A stretch of DNA of 64,000 bases from Paenibacillus sp. V4I3 (lineage in GTDB: Bacteria > Bacillota > Bacilli > Paenibacillales > NBRC-103111): assembly GCF_030817215.1 (NCBI RefSeq), contig NZ_JAUSZA010000001.1, forward strand, positions 1,008,501-1,072,500, read 5' to 3'. Below, piece by piece: positions 29,598 to 39,663 of this stretch. Both the position numbers and the translations under genes were made by a program. Positions within the stretch are counted from its first letter, which is position 1. Each line of letters opens with the position of its first letter. The notes under the pieces were generated by a model, which was given only the letters and a program-made list of their open reading frames with translations, was not told the DNA's origin and ran no database searches.

Positions 29598-29622
29598 CTT
29601 AGTCCAAAAGGAGGTGAAATAC

Positions 29623-29910
29623 ATGCGCAAATATGAACTGATGTACATCATTCGTACAGACGTTGAACAAGAAGTTGTTCAATCTACGGTAGAAAAGTTC
29701 CAAGGCATCATCACGAACGGTGGGGGAGAAATCTCCAAACATGACCTGATGGGCAAACGCCGTCTTGCGTATGAGATCAAGAAGTTCCGTGACGGGCACT
29801 ATGTGCTGGTACACTTCAACGCAGAACCTGCTGTTGTAACTGAACTTGATCGCGTACTTAAGATTTCGGACGAAGTTATTCGTCACTTAATCGTAAACGA
29901 CGTAGCTTAA
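29623..29910 (+). CDS. rpsF: 30S ribosomal protein S6
   Basis: S6 binds 16S rRNA as a pair with S18. The 95-residue protein reads [17 protein letters not shown], with [21 protein letters not shown] 29623 is preceded by a near-perfect AAGGAGGTGA. It leads the conserved rpsF-ssb-rpsR operon. Confidence 0.97.
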   Translation: MRKYELMYIIRTDVEQEVVQSTVEKFQGIITNGGGEISKHDLMGKRRLAYEIKKFRDGHYVLVHFNAEPAVVTELDRVLKISDEVIRHLIVNDVA

Positions 29911-29945
29911 ATGCATGCCAGTATTTTCGTCAGGAGGGTTGTTCC

Positions 29946-30431
29946 ATGTTGAACCGTGTTATTCTTATCGGTCGATTGACCAAAGATCCAGAACTTCGAT
30001 ATACGCCAGCTGGCGTAGCTGTTACACAATTTACACTTGCAGTAGACCGCCCTTTCACGAACTCACAGTCGAAAGAACGGGAAGCGGACTTTATCAATAT
30101 CGTCACGTGGAGGCAGCTTGCTGAAACATGCGCGAACTATTTGCGTAAAGGTCGTTTAACAGCAGTGGAAGGACGTATTCAGGTACGGAATTACGACAAC
30201 AATGAGGGCAAGCGCGTTTATGTGACCGAAGTTATTGCCGATAATGTACGTTTCCTTGAATCCAGCAACAGCGGCGGTAATCGCGAAGAAGGCGGATCAT
30301 CTAACGCAAACGCAAGCTACGGCGGCGGAAGCGGCAGTGGCAATCGTGGCGGTGGATCGCGCGAGCAGCAGGATCCTTTCATAGATGACGGAAAACCGAT
30401 CGATATTTCCGATGATGACTTGCCATTCTAA
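29946..30431 (+). CDS. ssb: Single-stranded DNA-binding protein
   Basis: SSB coats single-stranded DNA in replication and repair. The 161-residue protein has the OB-fold ([20 protein letters not shown]), a Gly/Ser/Asn-rich linker at about 110-145, and the acidic partner-binding tip DISDDDLPF. It lies between rpsF and rpsR as in B. subtilis, behind AGGAGGG. Confidence 0.97.
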   Translation: MLNRVILIGRLTKDPELRYTPAGVAVTQFTLAVDRPFTNSQSKEREADFINIVTWRQLAETCANYLRKGRLTAVEGRIQVRNYDNNEGKRVYVTEVIADNVRFLESSNSGGNREEGGSSNANASYGGGSGSGNRGGGSREQQDPFIDDGKPIDISDDDLPF

Positions 30432-30454
30432 AGTAGAAAGGACTGAACAAACTA

Positions 30455-30742
30455 ATGGCTTTCCAAAAAAGAGATAACAACAGTGAAGATCGCGGCGACC
30501 GCAAATTTGCTCCTCGTGGTAAAGGCGGTAAAGGTAAACGTCGTAAGGTTTGTTACTTCACAGTAAACAAAATCAAGCACATTGACTATAAAGATATTGA
30601 AACTCTTAAAAAGTTCATCAGTGAGCGCGGGAAGATTCTTCCTAGACGTGTAACTGGTACTTCCGCTAAGTACCAACGTGCATTGACGATCGCTATCAAG
30701 CGCTCCCGTACAATCGCATTGTTGCCTTACACAACGGAATAG
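30455..30742 (+). CDS. rpsR: 30S ribosomal protein S18
   Basis: S18 pairs with S6 on the small subunit. The 95-residue protein has a lysine/glycine-rich N-terminus and the core [15 protein letters not shown], then [17 protein letters not shown]. It is the last gene of the rpsF operon, and a terminator follows. Confidence 0.96.
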   Translation: MAFQKRDNNSEDRGDRKFAPRGKGGKGKRRKVCYFTVNKIKHIDYKDIETLKKFISERGKILPRRVTGTSAKYQRALTIAIKRSRTIALLPYTTE

Positions 30743-30755
30743 GGTTAAACCAAGA

Positions 30756-30785
30756 AGGCAGCTGTATCTAACGGCTGTCTTTTTT
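30756..30785 (+). terminator. Terminator after rpsR
   Basis: AGGCAGC (30756) pairs with GCTGTCT (30774), followed by six T. Confidence 0.8.
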
Positions 30786-30823
30786 GTATGCCAAGAAGCA
30801 AACTACGAGGGGAGAAACCGATC

Positions 30824-31162
30824 GTGAAAATCCATAAAAAGCAGGCGGAACACTACATATGGGGCGAAAGTTGCGACGGTTGGTATCTGGAGCGGGACGC
30901 AGATAGGACAATAATCCAAGAGCGAATGCCGGCAGGCGCGAGTGAAGTCAAGCATGTGCATGAAAAGGCGAAGCAGTTTTTCTTCATTTTAAGTGGAGAA
31001 GCTAAGATGTGGATCGATGGTAAGGTCATCACCCTGAAGTCGCAGGAAGGTTGTACAATCTTACCTGGTATTCCGCACCAAATTCATAACGAGTCCTTGG
31101 AAGATGTCGAATTTCTAGTGATTTCAACACCATCAACGCAAGGGGATCGAACAGCTCTGTAG
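30824..31162 (+). CDS. Cupin domain protein
   Basis: This 112-residue protein is a single small cupin, with the first motif VKHVHEKAKQFFFILSGEA (metal-binding histidines) and the second ILPGIPHQIHN. Substrate and function cannot be told. GTG 30824 follows GAGGGGAG by 9 nt. An in-frame ATG at 30788 lies in the rpsR terminator and has no ribosome site. Confidence 0.82.
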   Translation: MKIHKKQAEHYIWGESCDGWYLERDADRTIIQERMPAGASEVKHVHEKAKQFFFILSGEAKMWIDGKVITLKSQEGCTILPGIPHQIHNESLEDVEFLVISTPSTQGDRTAL

Positions 31163-31235
31163 AGGCTTTCTTTTCTTGTGCCTATTTGTGGTATAATTGA
31201 GACAATAGTCATTGCTGAATGAGGAGAGATGGCGG

Positions 31236-31547
31236 TTGCTGAATAGGGAAAAGGATGTTGACCTAGCCAGACGGGCCAAAGTCATTGAGTGGCTCAAGAC
31301 AGAAGTCGTAGATCATGTAGCACATCTGCTCAAAGGCATATGGGAAGGCAGCCATGTGAAAATTGTAGATGGATTAGCCAGCTTAATTTCGAGCGGTTAC
31401 ATCTTAGGCAGAAGACTAGGCATTTCATTTCACAGTTTAGACGAAGCTATTGTAGAGAAAATGAAGAAGCACCGCCAAGAGGGCCATCAACTTGAGGACT
31501 GGTACGGCGACATTTCATCGCTAGAAGAACATTTACGTAAGAGGTGA
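31236..31547 (+). CDS. MazG-like family protein
   Basis: This 103-residue protein begins LNREKDVDLARRAKVIEWLK and belongs to the small MazG-like group found upstream of yybS in Paenibacillus-type genomes. MazG proteins hydrolyse nucleoside triphosphates, but the acidic metal motif is not obvious here, so activity is doubtful. TTG 31236 sits 9 nt after GAGGAG. yybS starts 6 bp after its stop. Confidence 0.7.
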   Translation: MLNREKDVDLARRAKVIEWLKTEVVDHVAHLLKGIWEGSHVKIVDGLASLISSGYILGRRLGISFHSLDEAIVEKMKKHRQEGHQLEDWYGDISSLEEHLRKR

Positions 31548-31553
31548 GCCCGG

Positions 31554-32468
31554 TTGGGGAAACGAAGTTGGCAAAGCATCATATGGAGCGCAGTGACGAT
31601 CGTCTCATTGCTATCTCTAATGACGCCTTTTATTATTTTCACATTTAGTTTTCTCATGATTCCAGTTCTAATGTTATATGTAAAATCAAGCACAAGGCGT
31701 TTCGTCATTAGCTATGTGCTCAGCTTGCTCGTTGTTTATATACTTACCCAATGGCAAGGGATATTCCTTATGTCGGTTTCTCTATTCTTTTTACCGCCTG
31801 TACTGGTCATGGGTAACTTATATAAACGTAAAGCAGCGGCAAGATCTGTGTTAACGGCAGGGATTATCACGATTCTGGCAGAGTCTCTGGTGAGTCTTGT
31901 TATCGGGTATGCGCTCGGATTTGATCCGGTTGCGAAGTTCAAACAGTTCATGATGGAAAGTATAGCGAGTATGCCTCCAGGAATTCGTGATATTTTGCCG
32001 AAAGATCAGGATTGGTATGTCAATTTCATCGTGCAAGTGATTCCTTTATATTTAATTTTCGTAGCCCTATTCTACACATTTGTGTCTCACGGCATTAGCC
32101 GCTGGCTGCTCAACAAAACAGGAGAAGGGATTCCAGGATTGCGCCCGATGAGGGAGTGGATGCTGCAGAAATCGCTTGTCTGGATCTATTTAGTTGTATT
32201 TGTTTTAGATTTATTCGTTAATCCGGCTTCAATTTCGCTTATCTCTACGTTATTAATGAATGCGATGCCGCTGCTTATGCTAGCCTTTGCAATTCAGGCG
32301 ATTTGCTTTCTATTCTTTGTTGCACATGCGAACAAGTGGAAGCCTATTTTGCCAATCGTGGCGATTGTATTAGTTTGCTTCATGCCTCCTTTATTTATCG
32401 TATACAGCTTATTAGGGGTATTTGATGTTGCGTTTCCAATCCGAGAACGGTTCAAGAAAAATATATAG
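31554..32468 (+). CDS. yybS: YybS family membrane protein (DUF2232)
   Basis: This 304-residue protein has about eight membrane helices and no soluble domain. It is the DUF2232/YybS protein that precedes gdpP across Bacillales. It resembles energy-coupling or S-component-like membrane proteins, but its substrate is unknown. TTG 31554 follows GAGGTGAG. gdpP begins 18 bp later. Confidence 0.85.
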   Translation: MGKRSWQSIIWSAVTIVSLLSLMTPFIIFTFSFLMIPVLMLYVKSSTRRFVISYVLSLLVVYILTQWQGIFLMSVSLFFLPPVLVMGNLYKRKAAARSVLTAGIITILAESLVSLVIGYALGFDPVAKFKQFMMESIASMPPGIRDILPKDQDWYVNFIVQVIPLYLIFVALFYTFVSHGISRWLLNKTGEGIPGLRPMREWMLQKSLVWIYLVVFVLDLFVNPASISLISTLLMNAMPLLMLAFAIQAICFLFFVAHANKWKPILPIVAIVLVCFMPPLFIVYSLLGVFDVAFPIRERFKKNI

Positions 32469-32486
32469 GATTAGGAGCTAGTTCGA

Positions 32487-34457
32487 ATGCCGAAGTTCCT
32501 TTTAAAGCGGTGGCACGGTCAACATATCGTGTGGATTTTCGTCCTACTCATCATTTTGACAGCCATTATTTATATGTTCAAATGGTGGCTGGGCCTTACA
32601 GCCTTTCTAGTCTGCGGTGTATTGGCTTACTTTACGCTACAAGCAGAAACAGCTTTTCGTAGAGAGTTAAATACGTACGTCGGAACGATTACACATCGGG
32701 TGAAAAAAGCAGGCAATGAAGTGATGAGTGGCCTTCCCATCGGAATTATTTTATATAATGAAGAGAAGCGCATCGAGTGGCACAACCCTTTTGTGGCAAA
32801 AATGCTTGAGAAGGATTCGGTCATTGGCGAGTCGCTATTTGAATACTTCCCTGATTTGAAAAACAAAAAGGACAAAAACGACAAAAGTGACAAGCTGGAG
32901 CTGTCCATTGGAAAGTTTATTTATCAAGTATGGATTCGGCCAGAGGAGCGGCTTCTTTATTTCCGTGAAATAACGGAGCAAGCGAATTTGGCGAAGAAGT
33001 ATGAAGATGAGAAAACGGCGATCGGCATCGTAATGATGGATAATCTAGAAGAGTCGACGCAAGGTCTCGATGATCAGACGCGCAGTATTATGCTGGCTAA
33101 AGTGACTGGCGAGATTACGGAATGGGCTCAGAAGTACCAGCTTTATTTGCGCCGGACGTCGTCAGATCGTTTCCTCATTCTGATGGATCAAAAGGCTTTG
33201 CGCCAATTGGAACAAACACGGTTTGAAATCCTGGACGAAGTGCGGGATTTGACGATTGAAAATAAGCTTCCATTGACACTTAGTATTGGGATCGCTTCAG
33301 GAGCTGAGCAGCTCATGGAACTTGGTCAAATGGCACAGATGGGACTAGACATGTCACTCGGCCGCGGCGGCGATCAGGTAACGGTCAAAGTCGGGCAGCG
33401 ACTTTCCTTCTATGGCGGAAGGACGAATGCGGTTGAGAAGCGTACGCGGGTTCGAGCTAGGGTCATTTCTCACGCCTTGCGTGATCTAATGAAGGATAGC
33501 GATAAAGTGATCATCATGGGTCATAAGTTCCCCGATATGGACTCCGTTGGTGCAGCGATTGGTGTCTTGAAGGCAGTACAGGTTGTCGGCAAGGAAGGCT
33601 ACATTGTACTGGAGGGTGTTAATCCCTCTATTCAGAAGGTGATGGAGACGATTGCTGCCGATGAGCGGCTGCATCGTTGGTTCATTACGCCGGAGCAGGC
33701 GATGCAGATTACGACACAGCGCTCGCTGGCAGTTGTTGTGGATACACATAAGGCGTCCATGGTGGCTGAACCTAAGCTGATTCAGCTGACGCATAGGGTC
33801 GTGGTGGTCGATCACCATCGCCGTAGTGAGGAGTTCATCCATGATGCGACGCTCGTCTATATGGAGCCTTATGCGTCCTCAACGTGTGAACTTGTGACGG
33901 AGCTTCTTCAATATATCAATGAAAAGCTAACCATGGAAGTGTTGGAAGCAACGATGCTGCTGGCTGGGATTGTGGTTGATACGAAGAGTTTCAGCCTCCG
34001 TACAGGGGCAAGAACCTTCGAAGCGGCATCCTATTTGCGCCGTAATGGTGCAGATTCCTCCTTAATCCAGCGATTGCTGAAGGAAGATCTCGATTCGTAT
34101 ATCGAAAGAGCAGAAGTTATTAAACATACAGAAACGATCTACGAGCATGTTGCTTTGGCAGTTGCTGAGCCAAATCGCAAATATTCTCAGTTGATGATTG
34201 CGCAAGTAGCTGATACATTGTTGAATATGACGAATATTATGGCATCCTTTGTCATCGCCGAACGACCGGACGGATTGATCGGAATCAGCGCAAGATCGCT
34301 GGGACAGATGAACGTTCAGATCGTAATGGAGCGTCTGGGCGGAGGCGGGCATTTAACGAATGCAGCTACGCAGATAGATGGCACTTTAGAGGAAGCAACG
34401 AAACGATTGAAGAAAGTACTTGAGGAAATGCAGGAAGAGGAGGGACTTTTCGAATGA
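32487..34457 (+). CDS. gdpP: Cyclic-di-AMP phosphodiesterase GdpP
   Basis: GdpP (YybT) degrades c-di-AMP at the membrane, affecting wall stress and potassium balance. The 656-residue protein has two N-terminal helices (about 10-50), a PAS-like domain (75-165) and a degenerate GGDEF domain. The DHH-DHHA1 part has [33 protein letters not shown] and [10 protein letters not shown]. An odd lysine/aspartate-rich insert ([12 protein letters not shown]) sits in the PAS region. rplI overlaps by 4 nt. Confidence 0.95.
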   Translation: MPKFLLKRWHGQHIVWIFVLLIILTAIIYMFKWWLGLTAFLVCGVLAYFTLQAETAFRRELNTYVGTITHRVKKAGNEVMSGLPIGIILYNEEKRIEWHNPFVAKMLEKDSVIGESLFEYFPDLKNKKDKNDKSDKLELSIGKFIYQVWIRPEERLLYFREITEQANLAKKYEDEKTAIGIVMMDNLEESTQGLDDQTRSIMLAKVTGEITEWAQKYQLYLRRTSSDRFLILMDQKALRQLEQTRFEILDEVRDLTIENKLPLTLSIGIASGAEQLMELGQMAQMGLDMSLGRGGDQVTVKVGQRLSFYGGRTNAVEKRTRVRARVISHALRDLMKDSDKVIIMGHKFPDMDSVGAAIGVLKAVQVVGKEGYIVLEGVNPSIQKVMETIAADERLHRWFITPEQAMQITTQRSLAVVVDTHKASMVAEPKLIQLTHRVVVVDHHRRSEEFIHDATLVYMEPYASSTCELVTELLQYINEKLTMEVLEATMLLAGIVVDTKSFSLRTGARTFEAASYLRRNGADSSLIQRLLKEDLDSYIERAEVIKHTETIYEHVALAVAEPNRKYSQLMIAQVADTLLNMTNIMASFVIAERPDGLIGISARSLGQMNVQIVMERLGGGGHLTNAATQIDGTLEEATKRLKKVLEEMQEEEGLFE

Positions 34458-34903
34458 AAGTCATTTTACTAAAAGACGTAAAAGGCCAAGGTAAGAAGGG
34501 CGAAGTGAAAGAAGTATCTGAGGGCTACGCACAGAATTTCCTAATCGCGCAGGGACTTGCTGCTCCAGCTACACAAGGAACCGTTAAGGTGCTTGATAAT
34601 CAGAAAAAGGCAGAACAGCGCCGCAAGGATCAAGAGAAAGCCGATGCTCAGGCACTCGGTGAGAAGCTCGGTGAAATGACCGTTCAAATCAAGGCGAAAG
34701 CCGGTGAAGGCGGACGTCTATTCGGAGCCATCCCTAGCAAGCAAATCGCAGAGATTCTAGAGAAGCAATATAAAATCGTAATCGATAAGCGCAAAATCGT
34801 GCTGGAAGATCCAATTCGTACGCTTGGTGTGACGAAGGTTGCTGTGAAACTGCACAGTGAAGTAACGGCTAGCTTGAACGTACATGTGACGGAGGAGAAG
34901 TAA
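34454..34903 (+). CDS. rplI: 50S ribosomal protein L9
   Basis: L9 is a two-domain large-subunit protein. The N-terminal [20 protein letters not shown] and the long connecting helix are visible in 149 residues. It overlaps gdpP by ATGA, the usual arrangement. Confidence 0.97.
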   Translation: MKVILLKDVKGQGKKGEVKEVSEGYAQNFLIAQGLAAPATQGTVKVLDNQKKAEQRRKDQEKADAQALGEKLGEMTVQIKAKAGEGGRLFGAIPSKQIAEILEKQYKIVIDKRKIVLEDPIRTLGVTKVAVKLHSEVTASLNVHVTEEK

Positions 34904-34984
34904 GAAGTGGAGTGACGGAACGTGGGTAGTGGCGTTTCGGAGCAAGAGAAAACAGCGTAAATGGAGAAAGAACATGGATAAAGG

Positions 34985-35010
34985 TAAGAGTCCCTTGGAG
35001 GGGCTCTTAT
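34985..35010 (+). terminator. Terminator after rplI
   Basis: TAAGAGTCCC pairs with GGGGCTCTTA. The tail TCTATT is only partly T-rich. The 409-bp rplI-dnaB gap otherwise shows only the repeat at 35124. Confidence 0.65.
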
Positions 35011-35123
35011 CTATTGTGAGGTAATACCGCGGTTGTTGGATTAATGAGATAATTCCCGTAGTTTGCTGCGGGGAAATTTATTAGATGTCTGTAGAGATGT
35101 TTAAGAGTTTTGTGAGCGTAAGA

Positions 35124-35151
35124 GAGTAAAGAGTAAAGAGTAAAGAGTAAA
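35124..35151. repeat. Four tandem GAGTAAA repeats
   Basis: Four perfect 7-bp units lie between rplI and dnaB, about 160 bp before dnaB. They look like a simple slippage repeat. Confidence 0.8.
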
Positions 35152-35312
35152 CCTCTAAAGCCTTCTAAATTGTTTGAAGTGCTTTGAATGATATTTGAAC
35201 ATGAACCAATTCAGTCCGAAGTGTGGATGATAGAAAATGATTAAAGAGTTTCTCATCTTTTGTGATGCAAGGCTAGTAAACTACTAACGAAAAGAAAGGC
35301 GGGTACAGCAGC

Positions 35313-36677
35313 ATGAGCGGAGATAATATGTTTATGGATCGTGTACCCCCACAAAATATAGAAGCCGAGCAAGCCGTACTCGGTGCTATTTTGATTCACG
35401 GCGAAGCCTTGATTACCGCCATGGAGCGGATATCAAGCGACGACTTCTATCGTGGTACACATCAACGCATCTTCGAGTCGATCGTAGAACTCGCAGAAGA
35501 GCAGGAGCCTGTCGACCTGATCACGCTTACGTCGCGGCTACAGAACAAACAGCAACTTGAAGAGATCGGCGGCGTGACGTATCTCTCTGAGTTGGCTAAT
35601 GCGGTGCCAACAGCAGCAAATATTGACTACTACGCAGCTATCGTCGAGGAGAAGTCGATGTTACGCCGCCTTATCCGCACAGCAACCCAAATCGTCTCCA
35701 ATGGCTATGCCAATGAGGACGATGTTGGGTCAATGCTCAGCGAAGCGGAGGCGAAGATCCTTGAGATCTCGCAGCGCCGCAGCTCAAGCGGCTTCGTGGT
35801 TATTCGCGATGTGCTCATGGAAGTATTCGAGAAAGTCGAGCAGCTTTACTCGAATAAGGGAGGGTCAACGGGGATCCCTTCGGGCTTTATTGACCTCGAC
35901 AAGATGACGTCCGGCTTTCAGCGCTCGGACCTTGTAATCTTGGCCGCCCGTCCTTCGGTTGGTAAGACCGCGTTCGCGCTGAACGTTGCGCAGAACGTGG
36001 GCGTACGGGCTAAGGAAACTGTCGCCATCTTCTCCCTGGAGATGGGCGCGGCGCAGCTTGTACAGCGTATGATCTGCGCGGAAGCGAACGTCGACGCCAA
36101 CCGCATGCGGACGGGTTATCTCGAGGGCGACGACTGGGAGAAGCTGACGATGGCAATTGGCGCTTTGTCCGAGGCGAACATTTACATCGATGATTCACCA
36201 TCGATTACGGTCGCGGACATCCGCGCGAAGTGCCGTCGTCTGCAGCAGGAGAAGGGGCTCGGCATGATCCTCATCGACTACCTGCAGCTGATTGCCGGCC
36301 GCGGCAAAGGCGATAACCGTCAGCAGGAGGTCTCTGAGATCTCCCGTACGCTGAAGCAAATTGCGCGTGAGCTCAACGTTCCGGTCATCGCGCTCTCGCA
36401 GCTGAGCCGGGGTGTTGAGCAGCGGCAAGACAAGCGTCCGATGATGTCTGACCTTAGGGAGTCGGGATCGATCGAGCAAGATGCCGACATCGTAGCGTTC
36501 CTCTACCGGGACGATTACTACGATAAGGAATCCGAAAAGAAGAACATTATCGAGATCATTATTGCTAAGCAGCGGAACGGTCCCGTAGGAACCGTAGAGC
36601 TGGCGTTCTTAAAGCAATTTAATAAGTTCGTAAATATGGATCGAAGTCATCAGGAAGCAGCAGCCGCGCAGTATTGA
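35313..36677 (+). CDS. dnaB: Replicative DNA helicase DnaB
   Basis: DnaB (DnaC in B. subtilis) is the ring helicase of the fork. The N-domain has RVPPQNIEAEQAVLGAIL, then Walker A ARPSVGKTAFALN, DYLQLIAGRG and the arginine-finger region LSRGVEQRQDKRPM. At 454 aa it has normal length and no intein. Base use is more GC-rich from about 35.75 to 36.5 kb than in the flanking genes. A terminator overlaps its stop codon. Confidence 0.97.
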   Translation: MSGDNMFMDRVPPQNIEAEQAVLGAILIHGEALITAMERISSDDFYRGTHQRIFESIVELAEEQEPVDLITLTSRLQNKQQLEEIGGVTYLSELANAVPTAANIDYYAAIVEEKSMLRRLIRTATQIVSNGYANEDDVGSMLSEAEAKILEISQRRSSSGFVVIRDVLMEVFEKVEQLYSNKGGSTGIPSGFIDLDKMTSGFQRSDLVILAARPSVGKTAFALNVAQNVGVRAKETVAIFSLEMGAAQLVQRMICAEANVDANRMRTGYLEGDDWEKLTMAIGALSEANIYIDDSPSITVADIRAKCRRLQQEKGLGMILIDYLQLIAGRGKGDNRQQEVSEISRTLKQIARELNVPVIALSQLSRGVEQRQDKRPMMSDLRESGSIEQDADIVAFLYRDDYYDKESEKKNIIEIIIAKQRNGPVGTVELAFLKQFNKFVNMDRSHQEAAAAQY

Positions 36678-36691
36678 CGGCTGTTTTTTTT
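36661..36691 (+). terminator. Terminator overlapping the dnaB stop
   Basis: CAGCCG (36661) pairs with CGGCTG (36678) and eight T follow. The dnaB TGA is in the loop. Confidence 0.85.
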
Positions 36692-36728
36692 ATTTTCATA
36701 AAGCTAACCTATTAGTTTGCGCAATATC

Positions 36729-36767
36729 CGAACGATTATACAGACACCTGTGTAATTGTTCGTTTTT
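36729..36767 (+). terminator. Second hairpin terminator after dnaB
   Basis: A 15-bp stem (36729-36743 with 36748-36762, with two G-T pairs) is followed by five T. It abuts the stop of a minus-strand open frame at 36766. Confidence 0.8.
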
Positions 36768-37047
36768 AATTGACTTTGCTCAGGGGGACTGCTACACTAG
36801 AGACGGTGAAAAAACCTTGGTCGAATGCCTGCTTATCGTAAGGCAACTTCGAAATAAGGTCGTTTTTCATGCCGTAAGGTAGGTTCACTTCCTGCAGATG
36901 ACTGCCGAAGAAACCTGGATGTTCCTTTGCGGTGAGTAAGCCCTCTGAACCGGTTCGCCAAATGTGAAACGGTGTATAGAGGTATTTGCATCGCCAGAGG
37001 GAAAGTAAGATGGACACTAGACGCTTTAGCGCTTTAATGAAGTCCAA
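36766..37047 (-). CDS. Doubtful hypothetical protein between dnaB and purA
   Basis: This 93-codon frame opens with TTG 37047 and reads MDFIKALKRLVSILLSLWRC. I recognise no domain. The ribosome site (AGAGAG) is weak and too close. Its stop abuts a strong plus-strand hairpin. It could be a real small gene, a remnant or chance. Nothing else is visible in the 441-bp dnaB-purA gap apart from the purA ribosome site. Confidence 0.3.
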   Translation of the reverse strand: MDFIKALKRLVSILLSLWRCKYLYTPFHIWRTGSEGLLTAKEHPGFFGSHLQEVNLPYGMKNDLISKLPYDKQAFDQGFFTVSSVAVPLSKVN

Positions 37048-37118
37048 CTTCTCTCTGTGGTACTAAAGCCATAACGGCTCATTATGGGTGATTCGTCACC
37101 GTACGGAGGTAAGTGCAT

Positions 37119-38405
37119 ATGTCAACGGTTGTTGTTGTCGGTACGCAATGGGGAGATGAAGGGAAAGGGAAAATCACGGATTTCTTAGCGGAATCTGCTG
37201 AGGTTGTTGCTCGTTATCAAGGTGGTAACAATGCAGGCCATACAATCATTATTAGCGGGAAGAAATATAAGCTAACGATGATACCTTCAGGTATTTTTTA
37301 CAAAGATAAAGCTTGTGTAATCGGGAATGGCATGGTGATTAACCCGGCTGCACTCATTGAAGAAATTAACTACATTCATGATAACGGTTTTACGACGACG
37401 AACCTTAACATTAGTGACCGCGCGCATGTCATTATGCCGTATCATTTGTTGTTGGATGGTCTGGAAGAAGATCGCAAAGGTGATAGCAAAATTGGCACGA
37501 CCCGCAAAGGGATCGGACCTTGTTATATGGATAAAGCAGCTCGTAACGGTATTCGTATCGCTGATCTAATGGACGCGGAAGAGTTTGAATTGAAGCTTAG
37601 ACGCATCGTTGCAGAGAAAAATGTTGTGATTGAGCAAGTTTACGGTTCACAGGGTCTTGATGTAGAGCCGATTCTCAAAGAATATCTCGAGTACGCTGAA
37701 GTCATTCGTCCATATGTAACGGATACGTCGGTTGTATTGAACCAATACATTGATCAAGGACGCAGAGTACTATTCGAAGGCGCACAAGGTGTTATGTTGG
37801 ATATCGACCAAGGTACATACCCGTATGTTACCTCCTCGAACCCAACTGCAGGCGGTGTATGCATTGGTTCTGGTGTAGGCCCAACGAAGATCCACAATAT
37901 CATTGGTGTGGCAAAAGCTTACACGACGCGTGTTGGTGATGGCCCGTTCCCTACGGAGCTAGACAACGAAATCGGCGCTTGGATTCGTGAAAAAGGCTTT
38001 GAATATGGTACAGTAACGGGTCGTCCACGTCGTGTTGGTTGGTTCGACAGCGTTGTTGTTCGTCACGCAAGACGCGTTAGCGGAATCACGGGCTTATCCC
38101 TTAACTCCATTGACGTTCTAACTGGCCTTGAAACGGTAAAAATTTGCACAGGCTACATGTACCGCGGCGAGTTGATTGAGCACTACCCAGCTAGCCTGAA
38201 AGCTATCTCCGAGTGTGTAGCTGTATATGAAGAGCTTCCAGGTTGGACAGAAGACGTATCCGGCGCACGTACGCTGAGCGATCTGCCTGAGAATGCCAGA
38301 CATTATGTGGAGCGTGTTTCCCAGCTGACAGGTATTCCAATCGCGATCTTCTCCGTAGGTCGTAACCGTGAGCAAACGAACCTGGTTCGTCCAATCTACG
38401 CATAA
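37119..38405 (+). CDS. purA: Adenylosuccinate synthetase
   Basis: PurA joins IMP and aspartate, using GTP, in AMP synthesis. The N-terminal P-loop [18 protein letters not shown] and the motifs QGGNNAGHT and GVGPTKIHN are clear. I start at ATG 37119 (428 aa), 9 nt after GGAGG. A GTG two codons earlier is less likely. The flanking hairpins suggest its own transcription unit. Confidence 0.97.
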   Translation: MSTVVVVGTQWGDEGKGKITDFLAESAEVVARYQGGNNAGHTIIISGKKYKLTMIPSGIFYKDKACVIGNGMVINPAALIEEINYIHDNGFTTTNLNISDRAHVIMPYHLLLDGLEEDRKGDSKIGTTRKGIGPCYMDKAARNGIRIADLMDAEEFELKLRRIVAEKNVVIEQVYGSQGLDVEPILKEYLEYAEVIRPYVTDTSVVLNQYIDQGRRVLFEGAQGVMLDIDQGTYPYVTSSNPTAGGVCIGSGVGPTKIHNIIGVAKAYTTRVGDGPFPTELDNEIGAWIREKGFEYGTVTGRPRRVGWFDSVVVRHARRVSGITGLSLNSIDVLTGLETVKICTGYMYRGELIEHYPASLKAISECVAVYEELPGWTEDVSGARTLSDLPENARHYVERVSQLTGIPIAIFSVGRNREQTNLVRPIYA

Positions 38406-38450
38406 TCATAACCAAATGAGGCGTAATGTTCGCTTTTTCCTGAATAACTT

Positions 38451-38494
38451 AAGAAATCCTCTAGGCTGTTAGCAGCTTAGAGGATTTCTTTTTT
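38451..38494 (+). terminator. Terminator after purA
   Basis: AAGAAATCCTCTA and TAGAGGATTTCTT pair, extended by GCTG/CAGC, and end in six T. It is the strongest terminator in this part of the window. Confidence 0.92.
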
Positions 38495-38546
38495 ATCAAA
38501 AAGGGATTTAATGGAGATGATTTCGTCAATACTGGGAAGGAGGAAC

Positions 38547-38567
38547 ATGATTATGCGCCAGGAGTGA
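38547..38567 (+). CDS. Possible six-codon leader peptide
   Basis: ATG ATT ATG CGC CAG GAG TGA follows AAGGAGG (38537-38543). The end of this frame is itself the ribosome site AGGAGTGA of the next gene, so translating it could control access to that site. It may also be chance. Confidence 0.3.
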   Translation: MIMRQE

Positions 38568-38575
38568 TAGCGAGA

Positions 38576-39238
38576 ATGAAACTAATAGCATGGTTAAGTA
38601 AGATCGTCATTGGAACAGTCCTGATTACATCGATTACGATGTTTACGACATGGTATGTTGTAAACATGTACGTGGAGGATATATTTCGACAATATCAGAT
38701 CCCAGCTTTGGGTAAAAAGGTTCAATTTAACGAATTTGCTGCAAGATTGGCGGGGGAGCTGAATATAGTTATGCGTAGAGACGGGGGGAAGCAAGCTGCC
38801 CCATCTGAAAGCCCTGCACCTACGAAGCCTGTTCCTAGTCTCAACCCGTCTGGAAGCCAATCTAGCCCTAGTCCAAACGATCAACTTCCCACAAGTGGAG
38901 TTAGTTCTACTGACAGTGGAGATGCTTCCCAAGGAGCCAAGGATGATGCCATAGCCGTTATGGGAAGAGCGCGAAGTGAAGCGAACGAGCAGAAAAAGGA
39001 ACTCGTTATGTCGACGGAGGATTTTGCCAAAAAAAAAGAAGCACTGTCCAGCGACGATAAGATGAAAATATTTTCTCTAGTTGTTGCCAAGCTGCCGCAA
39101 AGTGACGTGCAGAATCTATCCGTTTTGCTCGAAGATGGGATTACCACAGAGGAGTTAAAGCAAGTCAATGACACGCTTAAAAAGTACTTAAGTGAGAAGG
39201 AATTGAAGCAGCTTACAGATATCCTGAGCAAGTATTAA
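38576..39238 (+). CDS. Membrane-anchored protein of unknown function
   Basis: I do not recognise this 220-residue protein. It has one N-terminal membrane helix (about 8-28), a Pro/Ser-rich linker (about 70-115) and a helical C-terminal domain (about 140-220). The domain contains LSSDDKMKIFSLVVAKLPQ and ends LKQLTDILSKY. It is likely anchored with the helical part outside. AGGAGTGA is 8 nt before ATG 38576. Its stop overlaps that of the next, convergent gene by 4 nt. Confidence 0.75.
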   Translation: MKLIAWLSKIVIGTVLITSITMFTTWYVVNMYVEDIFRQYQIPALGKKVQFNEFAARLAGELNIVMRRDGGKQAAPSESPAPTKPVPSLNPSGSQSSPSPNDQLPTSGVSSTDSGDASQGAKDDAIAVMGRARSEANEQKKELVMSTEDFAKKKEALSSDDKMKIFSLVVAKLPQSDVQNLSVLLEDGITTEELKQVNDTLKKYLSEKELKQLTDILSKY

Positions 39239-39492
39239 TGGAGTTGTCCGCCGTATTTGATAATCGTATCCTCAGCTTGGCGGTAGCGTGACTTCTCAAC
39301 ACTTACCATGAGTGCAAAGGAGGGCTCAGCAGCAAAGCTGTCTACGGATTGAATGAAGCTGTCACCTTGATCAGAACTAGGCACTACGCTATTATCGAAT
39401 TTGATATCTAGTACACCTTGCAGTTTAAGAACTTCCGCCGCTTGCTCTAAATTATCCCTATTTTGGAATGTAGCAGCCAAATTAATTTCCAT
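39235..39492 (-). CDS. Small conserved-looking protein of unknown function
   Basis: This 85-residue protein reads MEINLAATFQNRDNLEQAAE, then LMVSVEKSRYRQAEDTII. The pattern (short strand, helix, strand with a C-terminal basic helix) suggests a ferredoxin-like fold, by inspection only. GGGGACATC upstream supplies a modest ribosome site. It is convergent with the 38.6-kb gene. Confidence 0.6.
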   Translation of the reverse strand: MEINLAATFQNRDNLEQAAEVLKLQGVLDIKFDNSVVPSSDQGDSFIQSVDSFAAEPSFALMVSVEKSRYRQAEDTIIKYGGQLH

Positions 39493-39663
39493 CGTTGATG
39501 TCCCCTTTCAATTTTTCATGCTAATTCGTCAAACCTTGTAACAATGCGCATAATCTCTTGGATTTTCATACAAAAAAATGAATTTTTAGCGCCTTCTTTT
39601 GGTGATGGACACGAATCTATCACATGGATATCGAGTATTTTGTTGAAATAGGCAGAGAAAGTG

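Noticed and set aside
35124-35151. GAGTAAA repeats as a CRISPR array
   Set aside because: Units are 7 bp and contiguous, with no spacers and no cas genes nearby.
34904-35312. Hidden gene between rplI and dnaB
   Set aside because: No frame with a ribosome site or protein-like sequence in 409 bp.
36690-37118. Purine riboswitch upstream of purA
   Set aside because: I could not find the conserved three-way junction or loop sequences.
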